A DNA stretch of 64,000 nucleotides from the NCBI GenBank assembly GCA_022495995.1, contig JAFEMH010005381.1:30001-94000 (forward strand), read 5' to 3'. Positions within the stretch are counted from its first letter, which is position 1; each line of letters begins with the position of its first letter. A model generated the notes under the pieces. That model did no database searches, was not told where the DNA came from, and worked only from the letters and a program-made list of their open reading frames with translations. Below, piece after piece: positions 37,867 to 48,064 of this stretch. Source of the DNA: Adenophora triphylla var. japonica (taxonomy: Eukaryota > Streptophyta > Magnoliopsida > Asterales > Campanulaceae). A program made the translations under genes and the position numbers.

Positions 37867-38164
37867 TATTTGTTTAACTATTATAAGAAGTTGGGGTTGT
37901 AGTGTAAATTATTAAAAAAAAAATGTTGAAAAGGATCGAGGAACAATATGACCCTTTTCAATTTTAATTTTTTTTGTTGTATTTGTTTAACTATTATAAG
38001 AAGTTGGGGTTATAGTGCAAATTATTAAAAATTTTACCTTATCAAAAACTACTTTTTGCCGTCTTTCACTAATTGAAAATAACTTTGTCTCTCTCTCTCT
38101 TTAAGATCATCATGTCCTTTAATAAATTTTGCATTTTGTTTTTTGCTTCGTTTCAAAATAAATA

Positions 38165-38462
38165 CTTCCTCCGTCCCGTCCGAAGTGTCTCAAAATAAGA
38201 TTGGTGCGAGAATTAAGGAAAGTGAGGTAAGAAAGAAAAAAAGGTTAAATGTTGTGAGTATGAAAAATTAATTATGAGAGAGAATGAGTGGGAGGAATAG
38301 TTAGGAGAGAGAATGTTGTGAGTGTAAAAGTAAAGTAGGAGAGAGAATGAGTGGGGTAGGAAGAGTATAAAAATAATTAAAAAAATTCTTTTTGGGATTG
38401 AGACATTTTAAATGAGACGCCCAAAAAGAAAAGTTGAGACACTTCGAACGGGACGGAGGGAG
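38165..38462. mobile_element. Stowaway-type MITE
   Basis: Ends CTTCCTCCGTCCCGTC and the complementary GACGGAGGGAG, TA duplications on both sides, 298 bp. Long inner inverted repeats (GAAGTGTCTC / GAGACACTTC). Non-coding. Confidence 0.92.
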
Positions 38463-38831
38463 TATTGTATTTTTAAATAAGTTAAGGAATTGTTAGTACT
38501 ATACAGTATACAGTAGGGAGGAAGCATTTATTGCTGTACACTCTATTCAAAATTCAAACAAAAACTAGTGATAATAACAAGGAGGGTTAAGGAAGAAAAT
38601 GACATATTTACCCTCCCGATTCAATGAAACACAATCTATAGTATAAATGAAGGGTGTCCACCTCAGCATCAATGAACAGTTCTTTGAACAGTTTCAAGTG
38701 GCGAAATTCTCATTTTGTCCTCATACATTTGTCCTTTTCCCATTTTGTCCTTAAAAAAAAAAATTAATTTAAAAAAAATTAAAAAAAAAATCACGTGGCC
38801 TTGGACACGAGTATGTACTAGTGTTTTTATA

Positions 38832-38835
<4 letters not shown>

Positions 38836-38865
<30 letters not shown>

Positions 38866-38931
38866 ATATCCAGGTTCCCACTTCGGACTAATCCCTGATC
38901 ACTGCGTGCACCTACTCGCATATCGGCGGAG
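38836..38931 (-). mobile_element. short SINE insertion, antisense
   Basis: On the minus strand: a body with GGATTAGTCCGAAGTGGGAA, typical of plant SINE 3' regions, then a poly-A tail (the T-run 38,834-38,864 on the plus strand). It is flanked by a perfect 15-bp target duplication GTGTTTTTATAAGTT at 38821-38835 and 38932-38946. Only about 67 bp of body is present, so it is 5'-truncated and lacks a clear A/B-box promoter. Confidence 0.8.
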
Positions 38932-38946
38932 GTGTTTTTATAAGTT

Positions 38947-39289
38947 ACTGTTACTTACTGTTACTGAAGCTCAGCTCATTAGACTAAGATTAAGATTAGT
39001 GGTGAATCAAAATTGGCTCATCAACCAATTTTATAAATATTTTTTACAAGTAATGCAAAATAAATATTTTTTACAAGTGTTGAAAAGTCAAATACAACAT
39101 TAATTAAAGAAAAAAATAAAATGTAAGTCAATATATAAAAAAAATGATCAATTACATTTTGTGTGAAGGTTTTAATCTAGTTATCTATAAATCTATAAAT
39201 ATATAATAACAAGGTTTTGGTAATTAAAGGGGCTTTGAGGGGCATTTTCGTCTTTTCACAACATGACAAAATTGCAATTAAAAAGGACA
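38947..39289. other. AT-rich spacer
   Basis: No gene seen. From 39,200 a stretch (TATATAATAACAAG, GAGGGGCATTTTCGTCTTTTCA) appears that is repeated near 42,540-42,630 and, more diverged, near 43,030, so it belongs to the repeat family of this region. Confidence 0.5.
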
Positions 39290-39374
39290 AAAGGCCTTGG
39301 CCTTGGCCTGCCTTGGCCTTGACCGTGGCTCGGCCTTGGCCGGCCTTGGCCTTGGCCGTGGCCTGTAGGAGTTT

Positions 39375-39425
39375 ATCTCACATTGGTTTGAAATCAAACA
39401 AAAATGTTCTCCTGCCCTATATATT
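39375..39425 (+). promoter_or_regulatory. snRNA-type promoter signature (USE + TATA), copy 1
   Basis: ATCTCACATTG (close to the plant Upstream Sequence Element RTCCCACATCG) followed after exactly 32 bp by TATATATT. Plant Pol II snRNA genes use this wide spacing; Pol III types use about one helical turn less. Confidence 0.55.
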
Positions 39426-40568
39426 GCTGAAGTTGGCCATGGCATTATCACTTCGGCCGCCCGTGGCCCTTGCCTATGGCCTTGGCCTTGGCCCTTGCCT
39501 ATGGCCTTGGCCTTGGCCCATGCCCTCGCCCTTGGCCTCGAATTGGATCGGGGCTCGGATCGGGTAATTTTGGGTCGAATTCGGGTATGGACCTTAAGTA
39601 TTCGGGTCGGATACAGATAAAGCAATTGTTAAAATTTTCGATAAAAGGACTAATTTGAAAAAAAAAAAAGGCTTTTAGCTAACTCTTTATCCGGATAAAT
39701 CAAAATTTGTTAATTATTTTCTCTTTAAGTGGAGACTTATTTTATTTGATTTGAAAAAAAAAAAATCTTTTGTATAAATATTAATTTATTAATTATCCTT
39801 TACTAATTTTTCAAATTTTTTTTAGTGCAAAGTAATGAAGTCTGAATTATTTTTTTTTAATTATAAATCATAATAAAAAAAATTCTATTTTTTTTAATTT
39901 ATTATTTTTTAATTTCATTTTTTCACCTAAATTCATAATTTTTTTCTCTTTAAATAGATACTTCTTTCATTTGATTTGGACAAAGAAAAATAATCCCCTA
40001 TTTTAAATATAAATTTGTTAATTATCCTTTCCTATTTTTTTGATTTCTTTTCAGTGAAAATTACTTAAGTGTGAAGTAAATATGTTAATTATAAATGATA
40101 TTAATAATAATAATAATTATATACTAAAAAAATGAATATAATATAAAATAAAAGTGATGGGGTATAGGATGATGAGTTTGAATGGTTTTGAATATGTATA
40201 AACAAAATTATCTTAATATTTATTTTGAAAAGGAGAGTATAATCATTTTAAATTGATAACAAATTATTTATTTCAGATAGGAGGATATATCAAGATGCTA
40301 TTTATTTGTTAAAATAAATATTTCAAAATAAAAAATTTAAATTTGTCAAAATATTTCATAAATTTATATATATATCCAAAAAATATTGCCACTTATTTTT
40401 ATTATGTGTCAAAAAAAATATATTTTTTATACAGAATAAAAAATATAAATATTAAGATATTATTTATTTGAAAAAAAAATTTGAAATTGGACTTCGACTT
40501 GGGCCTTGGCTCGGCCGTGGCCTTGCCTTGGATGGCCGTGGCCTTGGCCGGGCATGGCCTTGGGAGTT

Positions 40569-40618
40569 ATCCCACATCGAAAAATAATCAAAAGAAAATG
40601 GGTTGCCTAGGTATATAA
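40569..40618 (+). promoter_or_regulatory. snRNA-type promoter signature, copy 2 (perfect USE)
   Basis: ATCCCACATCG, an exact match to the plant USE consensus, then 32 bp, then TATATAA. The TATA box lies in a palindrome that also holds the TATA box of the opposing minus-strand signature. Confidence 0.65.
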
Positions 40619-40626
40619 TGGCTCAT

Positions 40627-40672
40627 TATATACCAAGGCCATTTTGCATTCTTTTTTTTTTCAATGTGGGAA
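40627..40672 (-). promoter_or_regulatory. minus-strand snRNA-type promoter signature, copy m1
   Basis: On the minus strand TTCCCACATTG, 29 bp, then TATATAATG, facing the copy 2 signature so that the two would transcribe towards each other through a shared palindrome. Confidence 0.5.
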
Positions 40673-40706
40673 ATCATGCTTGGCCTTGGCCCTTGGCCTT
40701 GGTTTT

Positions 40707-40757
40707 ATCCCACATGGAAAAAAATACAAAAATTTTAGGCTTGTCTTGGTTATATAA
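40707..40757 (+). promoter_or_regulatory. snRNA-type promoter signature, copy 3
   Basis: ATCCCACATGG, 33 bp, TATATAATGAGG. The predicted transcript would begin near 40,780 and run into GGCTGGC/GGCCGGCC-rich sequence. Confidence 0.6.
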
Positions 40758-41399
40758 TGAGGCTTAAGCCAAGGGGATTAGGCATTGATATTGGCTGGCT
40801 TTGCCATTGGCCGGCCATGGCTTAGGCCTTGACTTAGGATTATTTTTCATATAATAAATAATTTCAAATAATTTCATATAATAAATAATTTCAAATAATA
40901 AATAATTTCAAATAATTTTCACTAAAAAGAAATTGAAAAATTAGTAAAGGATAATTAACGAATTTATATTTAAAAAAGATGAATTTTTTTATTTGTACAA
41001 ATGAAATGAGAAAGAATACAAAATAAAATAAAAGTGATGGGGTATAGGATGATGAGTTGGAATCTATCTGTATATAATAACAAGATTGGGTATATATTGA
41101 CTCAAAGCCATTGTTTCCTCTCGTTAGGCCGTGGCCTGGCCTGGCCTTGGCCCTTGGCCGCCTTGGCCCTTGGCCATGGACCGTCTTGGCCCTTGCTTTT
41201 CCTTTGGACTTTGTATTGGCCCGTAGCCCCGATGATTTCGACAAAGGAAAAAATTCTCTTTTTTAAATATAAATTCGTTAATTATCCTTTACTAATTTAA
41301 TCGAAAAAAAAAAAGGCCTTGGTCGTGGCCCTTGGCCTTGGCCTTGGCTCGGCCAGCCTTAGCCTTGGCCTTGGCCTTGGCCCTTGGCCTTTATCAATT

Positions 41400-41449
41400 A
41401 TCCCACATGGAAAAATAATCAAAAGAAAATGGGTTGCCTTGCTATATAA
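41400..41449 (+). promoter_or_regulatory. snRNA-type promoter signature, copy 4
   Basis: ATCCCACATGG, 32 bp, TATATAA; the counterpart of copy 2 in the next 840-bp unit. Confidence 0.6.
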
Positions 41450-41457
41450 TGGCTCAT

Positions 41458-41501
41458 TATATACCAAGGTCATTTTGCATTTTTTTTTTTCAATGTGGGA
41501 A
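41458..41501 (-). promoter_or_regulatory. minus-strand snRNA-type promoter signature, copy m2
   Basis: Minus strand TTCCCACATTG, 27 bp, TATATAATG; the counterpart of m1, with a shortened A-run that reduces the spacing. Confidence 0.45.
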
Positions 41502-41547
41502 ATCATGCTTGGCCTTGGCCTTGGCCCTTGGCCGTGGCCTTGGTTTT

Positions 41548-41597
41548 ATCCCACATGGAAAAAATACAAAAGTTTTAGGCTTATCTTGGTTATATAA
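41548..41597 (+). promoter_or_regulatory. snRNA-type promoter signature, copy 5
   Basis: ATCCCACATGG, 32 bp, TATATAATGAGG; the counterpart of copy 3. Confidence 0.6.
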
Positions 41598-42262
41598 TGA
41601 GGCTTAAGCCAAGGGGATCACGCATTGATATTGGCTGGCTTGGCCATTGGCCGGCCATGGCTTAGGCCTTGACTTAGGATTATTTTTTATATAATAAATA
41701 ATTTCAAATAATTTCATTTAATAAATAATTTCAAATAATAAATAATTTCAAATATTTTTCACTAAAAAGAAATTGAAAAATTAGTAAAGGATAATTAACA
41801 AATTTATATTTATAAATGATGATTTTTTTTATTTGTACAAATGAAATGAAAAAGAATACAAAATAAAATAAAAGTGATGGGGTATATGATGATGAGTTGA
41901 AATCTATCTATATATAATAACAAGATTGGGTATATATTGACTCAAAGCCATTATTTCCTCTCATTAGGCCGTGGCCTGGCCTTGGCCCTTCGCCGCCCTT
42001 GGCCCTTGGTCGGCCTTCCCCCTTTGGCCGCCTTGGCCCTTGGCCATGGACTGCCTTGGTCCTTGCTTTGCCTTTGGACTTTGTATTGGCCCGTAGCCCC
42101 GATGATTTGGACAAAGGAAAAAATTCTTTTTTTTTTTTAAATATAAATTCGTTAATTATCCTTTTACTAATTTAATCGAAAAATAAAAAAAAAAGGGCCT
42201 TGGTCGTGGCCCTTGGCCTTGGCTCGGCCAGCCTTGGCCGTGGCCTTTGGCCTTTATCAATT

Positions 42263-42312
42263 ATCCCACATGGAAAAATAATCAAAAGAAAATGGGTTGC
42301 CTTGGTATATAA
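42263..42312 (+). promoter_or_regulatory. snRNA-type promoter signature, copy 6
   Basis: ATCCCACATGG, 32 bp, TATATAA; the counterpart of copies 2 and 4. Confidence 0.6.
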
Positions 42313-42320
42313 TGGCTCAT

Positions 42321-42366
42321 TATATACCAAGGCCATTTTTCATTCTTTTTTTTTCCAATGTGGGAA
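42321..42366 (-). promoter_or_regulatory. minus-strand snRNA-type promoter signature, copy m3
   Basis: Minus strand TTCCCACATTG, 29 bp, TATATAATG; opposed to copy 6 across the same palindrome. Confidence 0.5.
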
Positions 42367-42444
42367 ATCATGCTTGGCCTTGGCCCTTGGCTGTGGCCCT
42401 TGGCCTTGGCCTTGGCCGTGGCCCTTGGCCTTGGCCTTGGTTTT

Positions 42445-42494
42445 ATCCCACATGAAAAAAATACAAAAGTTTTAGGCTTGTCTTGGTTATATAA
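42445..42494 (+). promoter_or_regulatory. snRNA-type promoter signature, copy 7
   Basis: ATCCCACATGA, 32 bp, TATATAATGAGG; the counterpart of copies 3 and 5, after which the unit is truncated. Confidence 0.6.
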
Positions 42495-42520
42495 TGAGGC
42501 TTAAGCCAAGGGAATTAGGA

Positions 42521-42938
42521 TGATGAGTTAGAATCTATCTATATATAATAACAAGATTGTGGTAATTTAAGGGGTTATGAGGGGCATTTTTGTCTTTTCA
42601 CACCATGGCAAATTTGCAATTAAACAGGACAGTGGCAATATGTTATATGTGGGATTTTTTTTTTTTTTTTACCAAGTTGGACACATGTCGGCATGCTGGG
42701 CAGGGGCATTTTGGACAATTCCAGGGCGAGTGGAAACCACGCGCCGACAACTGCACGTTCTATCAACATTTTTCCCTTTTTTTGTTTTTTTTCTTTACAC
42801 ATGGCAGCACACGATTGGCTGGTTGGATTTCAAAAAAAAAAATTCCCATTTCTTTTACCTCAATTATTATATACTAAAAGCTTGGTCTCAATTTTTTAAG
42901 TCTCCATCTATATATTTAAAATGGGTCATTCTTTGAAA

Positions 42939-42940
<2 letters not shown>
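42521..42940. other. spacer, repeat-derived
   Basis: Begins with the stretch shared with 39,200-39,290, then a T-run and an unassigned moderately GC-rich segment (42,675-42,760). Overlapping ORFs here have no recognisable domain. Confidence 0.5.

Positions 42941-43028
<88 letters not shown>
42941..43028. repeat. (TA)n microsatellite
   Basis: About 44 TA units without interruption. Just to its right lies the insertion site of the Tat-type retrotransposon. Confidence 0.95.
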
Positions 43029-43032
<4 letters not shown>

Positions 43033-43222
43033 GATTGTGGTAATGAAAGGGGGTTTGAGGGACAATTTCATCAATTTACATCGTGGCAAAATGGCAAAAA
43101 AACCGACTTAATAGATACGTGGCGACCTGTGAATGTGATTGGCCTTAAATTTTTTTTTTGTCTTTTGGAAATTTGTTCACGTGTCGCCATTTGGTGAAGG
43201 GCTTTAATTTATTAATTATATA

Positions 43223-43882
43223 TGAACATACCAAAAGTGTCGAGTTGGGCCAAACGAGTAAAGCCCAATTACAGACCGCCTTGGTCTCCACATTCCCAAT
43301 AAGGCTGGTCCGATCAAAACAAGGCCCAAAGCCCATCTCAAGTATCAATCGACTAAGCTCATGGTCCGACCTACCAGGTCCCGACCTAACTTAGTCCGAC
43401 CTCATGATCCATATAACAATTCGGGTACGAACCATGCTCTACCCGACAGTCAGGTCGACCATATCACGAGTGGCGACCTCGACCTAAATCAACAAGTGAC
43501 GACTTAACACTTGCCGGCTTATTTGGTTGAACAATCCTCATAACCACATCCCTACAAATCAGGGACCGTTATGGACATGTTCCCACGTCCAAGTAACTGC
43601 CGCTACAATCTCGGAGCACATGTCGCCTCCCCAAAAATACACTACTCTTGTCTATAAATACTTCATCACTACCAAACGGTGAAAGGTAACTGCCATTTTG
43701 TATTCTGAGTTCATTATTCAATACATTTTGAGCTTTATACAACTGTTATCTTACTCTCACGCCCGAGCGTCTTCGCCGGAGACACATCCGGCTAGTCGTG
43801 GGTTCTGTTTTCAGGTCAAGAAGCCAGGTGATCAGTCCTGCCACGTGGAGGAAGATTGATAAGCACATTTCCTGCAGCATCA
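43223..43882 (+). repeat. 5' LTR of the Tat-type element
   Basis: Starts TGAACATACC and ends GCAGCATCA. A likely TATA box CTATAAATAC lies at about 43,653. Contains gagged GACCTCGACC-type motifs but no ORF of note. Confidence 0.92.
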
Positions 43883-43946
43883 GTTTGGTTCCATTGCCGG
43901 GAAACGTGCTTAAGCTTGACCTCGAAAAGTTCATCAACCTACAACA

Positions 43947-45832
43947 ATGGTAACCCCAGACGGGCATGTTGAAGATGCTTCTGAAGAATTCATTGAGGTG
44001 AACAACAACACCAATACAAACGCAGGAAATCTCAATGTCAATGCTGAAAACATGGACTTGCCTCCTCCCCCACCAAATCGTCCTCATGGTAGAGCCACGC
44101 GCTCTACCAGTGTTGTTGATGGCAGAGGATTGCCTGACACAAGGAGAGGGAAAAGGCATATGGAGGGACAAGGAGTCCCACCTCCTCCTAAGCGTCCAAC
44201 TGGACAGGTGAACATGGGAAACAGGGCAGGTCCCTCAATTAATCCCATGAGCAAGAAGGAAATGATGTTAGAGCGAGCTCAAATCTTGGCTGACTTGATA
44301 GCCATGGAGGAGGCAGAGCAGGCCGACGTACGCTCAGAAAGGATTGCTCCCTCCCAAGTCTCCAACAGGCAGCAGGCCAGGAGTGCTAGGCCAAATGAAG
44401 GTGTGGGGCGTAATGGCGAGGACAGATAGTTCGGCGAGCTCCTACAATTGTTCATGTGCCGAGTAACGACCTAAGGGCTAGCCTCACTGTAAATAGGAGC
44501 AGTGAGGCTCAATCTGATTTGAGGACGCAGTGTGACCCAATAGAAATAGGCGCATTTCTCCCAGGCTCGGACACGTAGATCGTGGTCTCATAGAGACAGG
44601 AACGGGCGCAGTCGCCTATAAGACAGAGAGGCGCAGTCGCCACACGGAGATAACAGCGCAGTCGCCGTGCAGTGCGAGAGGCGCAGTCGCCTCAAAGAAG
44701 TAACAGTACATAGATCTCCAATAAGATCGAAAGGACCAATTCCCATAGAGACAGGAGGAGTAGACGAGATGACTCCCCTGCAAGTGAGGGCCAGAGGTCA
44801 AATGCTGCTCCCCCTCCAGGAGATGAAAGACCCGATGCTAGGGAATGGTTGTTGATGAAAAAGAAGTTTGAACAATGGGAGGAGGAGAAGAAAAAGGATG
44901 CTGGAAAGGTCGAACGAATTGACTTTGCTCTTCGACCACTTTCCAAGGAACTGAGAGATAGTCGACCTCCCCTCTGGTTTCAGGTTACCCTTCTAGAGAA
45001 GTATTCTCGGTTCCACCAATGCAAGAAGCCACATAGCACACTTGGAGGCCACGATGTGTTTTGTCGCCAATGAAGACGACAATATGTGCAAAGCCCTCGT
45101 AAGTACCCTCACAGAGCAAACTTTGACATGGTTTAATGGTTTGGCAGCTGGTAGCATAACCACTTGGACATGCTTGAGGACCAAGTTCCTAGATCGCTTC
45201 TCGGACCGCCGGAGCTCGGAAAGTGACGGTGGATCGATTTAAACAACTTGGTGCAGCCAAAAACGAAAGCTCCATGAGCTACTTCACCAAGGTCAAAGAA
45301 ATGGTCGACAAGATTGAAGAGGACATCACGGAACATGTGGGAGGTAATCAATTGCTTCCGAAGTGGTATTTCCTCGGAAGACATGGACTACGAGCTCACA
45401 GCCCGAACGGTCACAACTCGACAGAGTTGTTTGAAAAGGTGTATAATGTCGCTCACGTCGAGGAAAGGAAAGAAAAGAAGAAGGGAAAGAGCCCCAAGGT
45501 TGAAGTCACCGATGATAAAAAGGACTCCAACAAGAATGGGGGAACAATAAAAACGGAAAGAATGTAACTAGGGCAACAGAGAAGGTGCCCGAAGCTTTCA
45601 CTCCCCTCACGGTGAGTCGAACTGAGATTATGAATGCTGTCGAACTGGCTCCTCCAGTCCCAATGAATCCAGGCAACAAGTTTAGGAGGGACAACAGCAA
45701 GTACTGTGACTACCACAAAGACACTGGTCATCTCACAGAGGATTGCTTGGGATTAAAGCGTATCATCCAGAGAATGGTCGACCTGTGGGAGACTCGAGGC
45801 GTATGTGAAGAGACCTCAAGCCGGAGGAGGTG
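43947..45832 (+). pseudogene. gag of the Tat-type element (frameshifted)
   Basis: Gag forms the virus-like particle of the retrotransposon. The first open part starts MVTPDGHVEDAS at 43947, is proline- and arginine-rich and ends at 44429. The capsid core follows in broken frames: FALRPLSKELRDSRPPLW near 44,925, TLTEQTLTWFNGLAAGSITTW near 45,110 and a lysine-rich KKKGKSPK tail near 45,480. A Tat-type zinc knuckle, KYCDYHKDTGHLTEDC, stands near 45,700. Several frame changes and the gap between 44,430 and 44,850 (short repeats of GGCGCAGTCGCC) show it cannot make full Gag. Confidence 0.85.
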
Positions 45833-45950
45833 AGCAGCACAGTGGGCAACAAGGACCTAGGCAGCTAGATCGAACCCGGGGGTCATCATCGAACAAGCGA
45901 GCAACACGGCCATCAAGCACAAGATATTCCAGCTCAATAAGGCACCACAT

Positions 45951-46172
45951 GTGCCTCCAAGGAGAGAAGTCGGTGATGAAGCGATCGCCTTCTACCCCCA
46001 TGAATTGGCAACTAATATGGCGGCTAGGGAGCAAGTTCTCGTCATCCTGTGTCTCATTGATGGATGTACGACGAGCGTACTCTTAGTCGACACGGGGCCT
46101 CGCAAGGATATTTTGTTTTACAAAACTTTCAAGGAGACGGGTCTTAATGACGAACAGCTTGGAGAGATATGA
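45951..46172 (+). pseudogene. retrotransposon aspartic protease remnant
   Basis: An open stretch containing LLVDTGPRKDILFYKTF, which corresponds to the LVDTGSSADILF active-site region of Tat-type proteases. The catalytic Asp-Thr-Gly is kept, but the residues after it are changed and the frame ends soon after. Between it and the reverse transcriptase (46,200-46,840) the sequence is decayed. Confidence 0.75.
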
Positions 46173-46837
46173 TGGCAAAGTTGGAGGGCTTCACCAACCA
46201 TCGAGTTGATGCTAAAGGCCGATAGTGCTCGACGTCGACCTAGGCCAAAGACCCCTCGTGGTTGTCTCTAAGGTACAATTTATCGTAATTGATGTAAATA
46301 GTGACTATGCCGCCATCCTTGGAATTCCCGGACAGTCGCTCTTGGAATGGTAGCATCAATTCCTCACCGAGTAAAGTTCCCCACACCCGCCGGAGTGGGT
46401 TGCGTACAAGGCACACACTCGTGCTTATCCGGATCATGTTCTAAGAGAAAGAAAGAAAAGGGAGGTAGAGATTGAGACCGCCGATGGTTACTTGAAGCCG
46501 TCCTGGCCACACCAAAACTACCCGGTTGTCAACAATCACCAACGTGGAAGAGTCGACCTATCACTCAAATGACGAGGTCATGCTTGAGTCGACACGTCAC
46601 TCTAACACCACCGAGGTCGATCTCAGTATGTAGTTATGGTCGACCAAGTCATCATAGGCAACCTACGCCTCCGGCTCGACAATAACTCGGGGCCACCACC
46701 ACCACCACGAGGTTGCGGCACAAGTTAGATGATATGATAGCGTAAGAAGCTCCACACCCGAGGGCCGAGGAGAGACAAAGGGTCAAGGAGATAATCATTG
46801 AGACTCTACAATTCAGGGATGGACCGAGCTAGAAGTC

Positions 46838-48064
46838 ATGGATGAGTTAGAGTCAAGAATCACCAACTTTTCCTACCCCGACCAAAAAATTCAGATTGGG
46901 AAGCAACTATCAGTTGAGGAGCGAGCAGAAATCATCGAGCTACTCAAGGAAAGTAATGATGTCTTCGCATGGAGGGTAGAGGACATGAGGGGAATCAAGG
47001 AAGAGGTCGCCGTTCACGTACTCTGAAGTCAACCCGACCATAAAGCCTAGACCCCAAAAGTTGAGAAGTTTTGCTCGCGACAAGGAAGAGGCTATCAAAG
47101 CTGAGGTACAAAAACTTTTGAGTGCAGGAATAATCAAAGAGGCCACTCATACAACGTGGTTGGCCAACGTGGTCATGGTGAAGAAATCGAATGGCAAGTG
47201 GCGGATGTGTGTCGACTTCACTACTCTCAATCTAGCTTGCCCAAAGGATAGCTATCCTCTTCCTAGAATTGACAAGCTTGTTGATTCCATCGCTGGCCAC
47301 TCTACTCTCGCTTCCTGGATGCTTACTCGGGATACCACCAGATAAAGATGCACGAGGATGACATTGTGAAGACGGCATTTCAAGCAGCTGGAGGCATCTA
47401 CTGCTACAACATGATGCCATTTGGATTGAAGAACGCAGGGGCAACTTATCAAAGGATGGTGAACAAAGTCTTTGCTTCTCAAATTGGCCGAAACATGGAG
47501 GCCTATGTCGACGATATGGTCATCAAAACAAAGACTGGACGTCACGTGGTCGACCTAAAGGAAACGTTCGCCAATTTGAGAGCAAATGACATGAAGCTCA
47601 ACCCCAGCAAGTGTGTATTTGGAGTAGCTGCTGGAAAGTTCCTTGGATTTATGGTATCTCAAAGAGGCATAGAGGCTAATCCAGAAAAAATCAAGGCTTT
47701 AGTCGACATGCAGGCTCCCACCACTATCAAAGAGATGCAGCGACTTAATGGAAGGGTAGCGGCTCTTGGTCGCTTCATATCAAAGTCAGCAGAAAGGTCT
47801 CTCCCCTTCTTCAAAGCATTAAGGGGGACGAAAAGTTTTGAATGGACGACCGAATGTCATTCGTCGTTCCAACAGCTGAAGGATTACCTCGCTACTCCAC
47901 CTCTCCTGAGTAGCCCGACCACTGGTGAAACTTTGTTTGTGTATTTATCCGTGGGAGATAAATCAGTGGCAGCGGTTTTGGTTAGAGAAGATGAGGGGAT
48001 TCAAAAGCCGCATACTACATCAGCAAGGCTCTATCGATGTGGAGAGCAGATACTACAATGCTGA
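46838..48064 (+). pseudogene. reverse transcriptase of the Tat-type element
   Basis: Copies element RNA into DNA. Fragments in order: EERAEIIELLKESNDVFAW (46,915), LLSAGIIKEATHTTWLANVV (47,120), KSNGKWRMCVDFTTLN (47,185), then a one-base break near 47,315 at the AYSGYHQIKM segment, and an open frame 47348-48064 with MPFGLKNAGATYQRMVN, the catalytic YVDDM at 47504-47518, LGFMVSQRGIEANPEKIKA and SAERSLPFFKALRG. The catalytic Asp pair is intact, but the enzyme is split. Confidence 0.92.

Larger units (their letters stand above)
39290..42440. repeat. GGCCTT-rich repeat region
   Basis: Clusters of GGCCTTGGCC-type hexamers at about 39,290-39,365, 39,455-39,540, 40,500-40,560, 41,120-41,200, 41,310-41,395, 41,505-41,545, 41,970-42,060, 42,198-42,255 and 42,370-42,440, in an otherwise AT-rich background. 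ORFs across them (Leu/Ala/Gly or Pro/Trp repeats) are artefacts of the hexamer. Each cluster lies next to the snRNA-type promoter signatures listed separately. Confidence 0.85.
40569..42520. repeat. tandem duplication of about 840-bp units
   Basis: Two and a fraction copies: corresponding points are USE elements at 40569, 41400 and 42263, the AAGTGATGGGGTATA stretch near 41,030 and 41,872, and the TTAAGCCAAGG stretch near 40,762, 41,604 and 42,500. Each unit carries two plus-strand and one minus-strand promoter signatures and several GGCCTT clusters. Confidence 0.85.

Noticed and set aside
37868..38035. Repeated ATTTGTTTAACTATTATAAGAAG as a transposon
   Set aside because: Only a two-copy direct repeat about 112 bp apart with no inverted ends.
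39217..39658. Long overlapping ORFs on both strands rich in Leu/Ala/Gly or Pro/Trp
   Set aside because: They are translations of the GGCCTT hexamer repeat, open in several frames on both strands with no domain.
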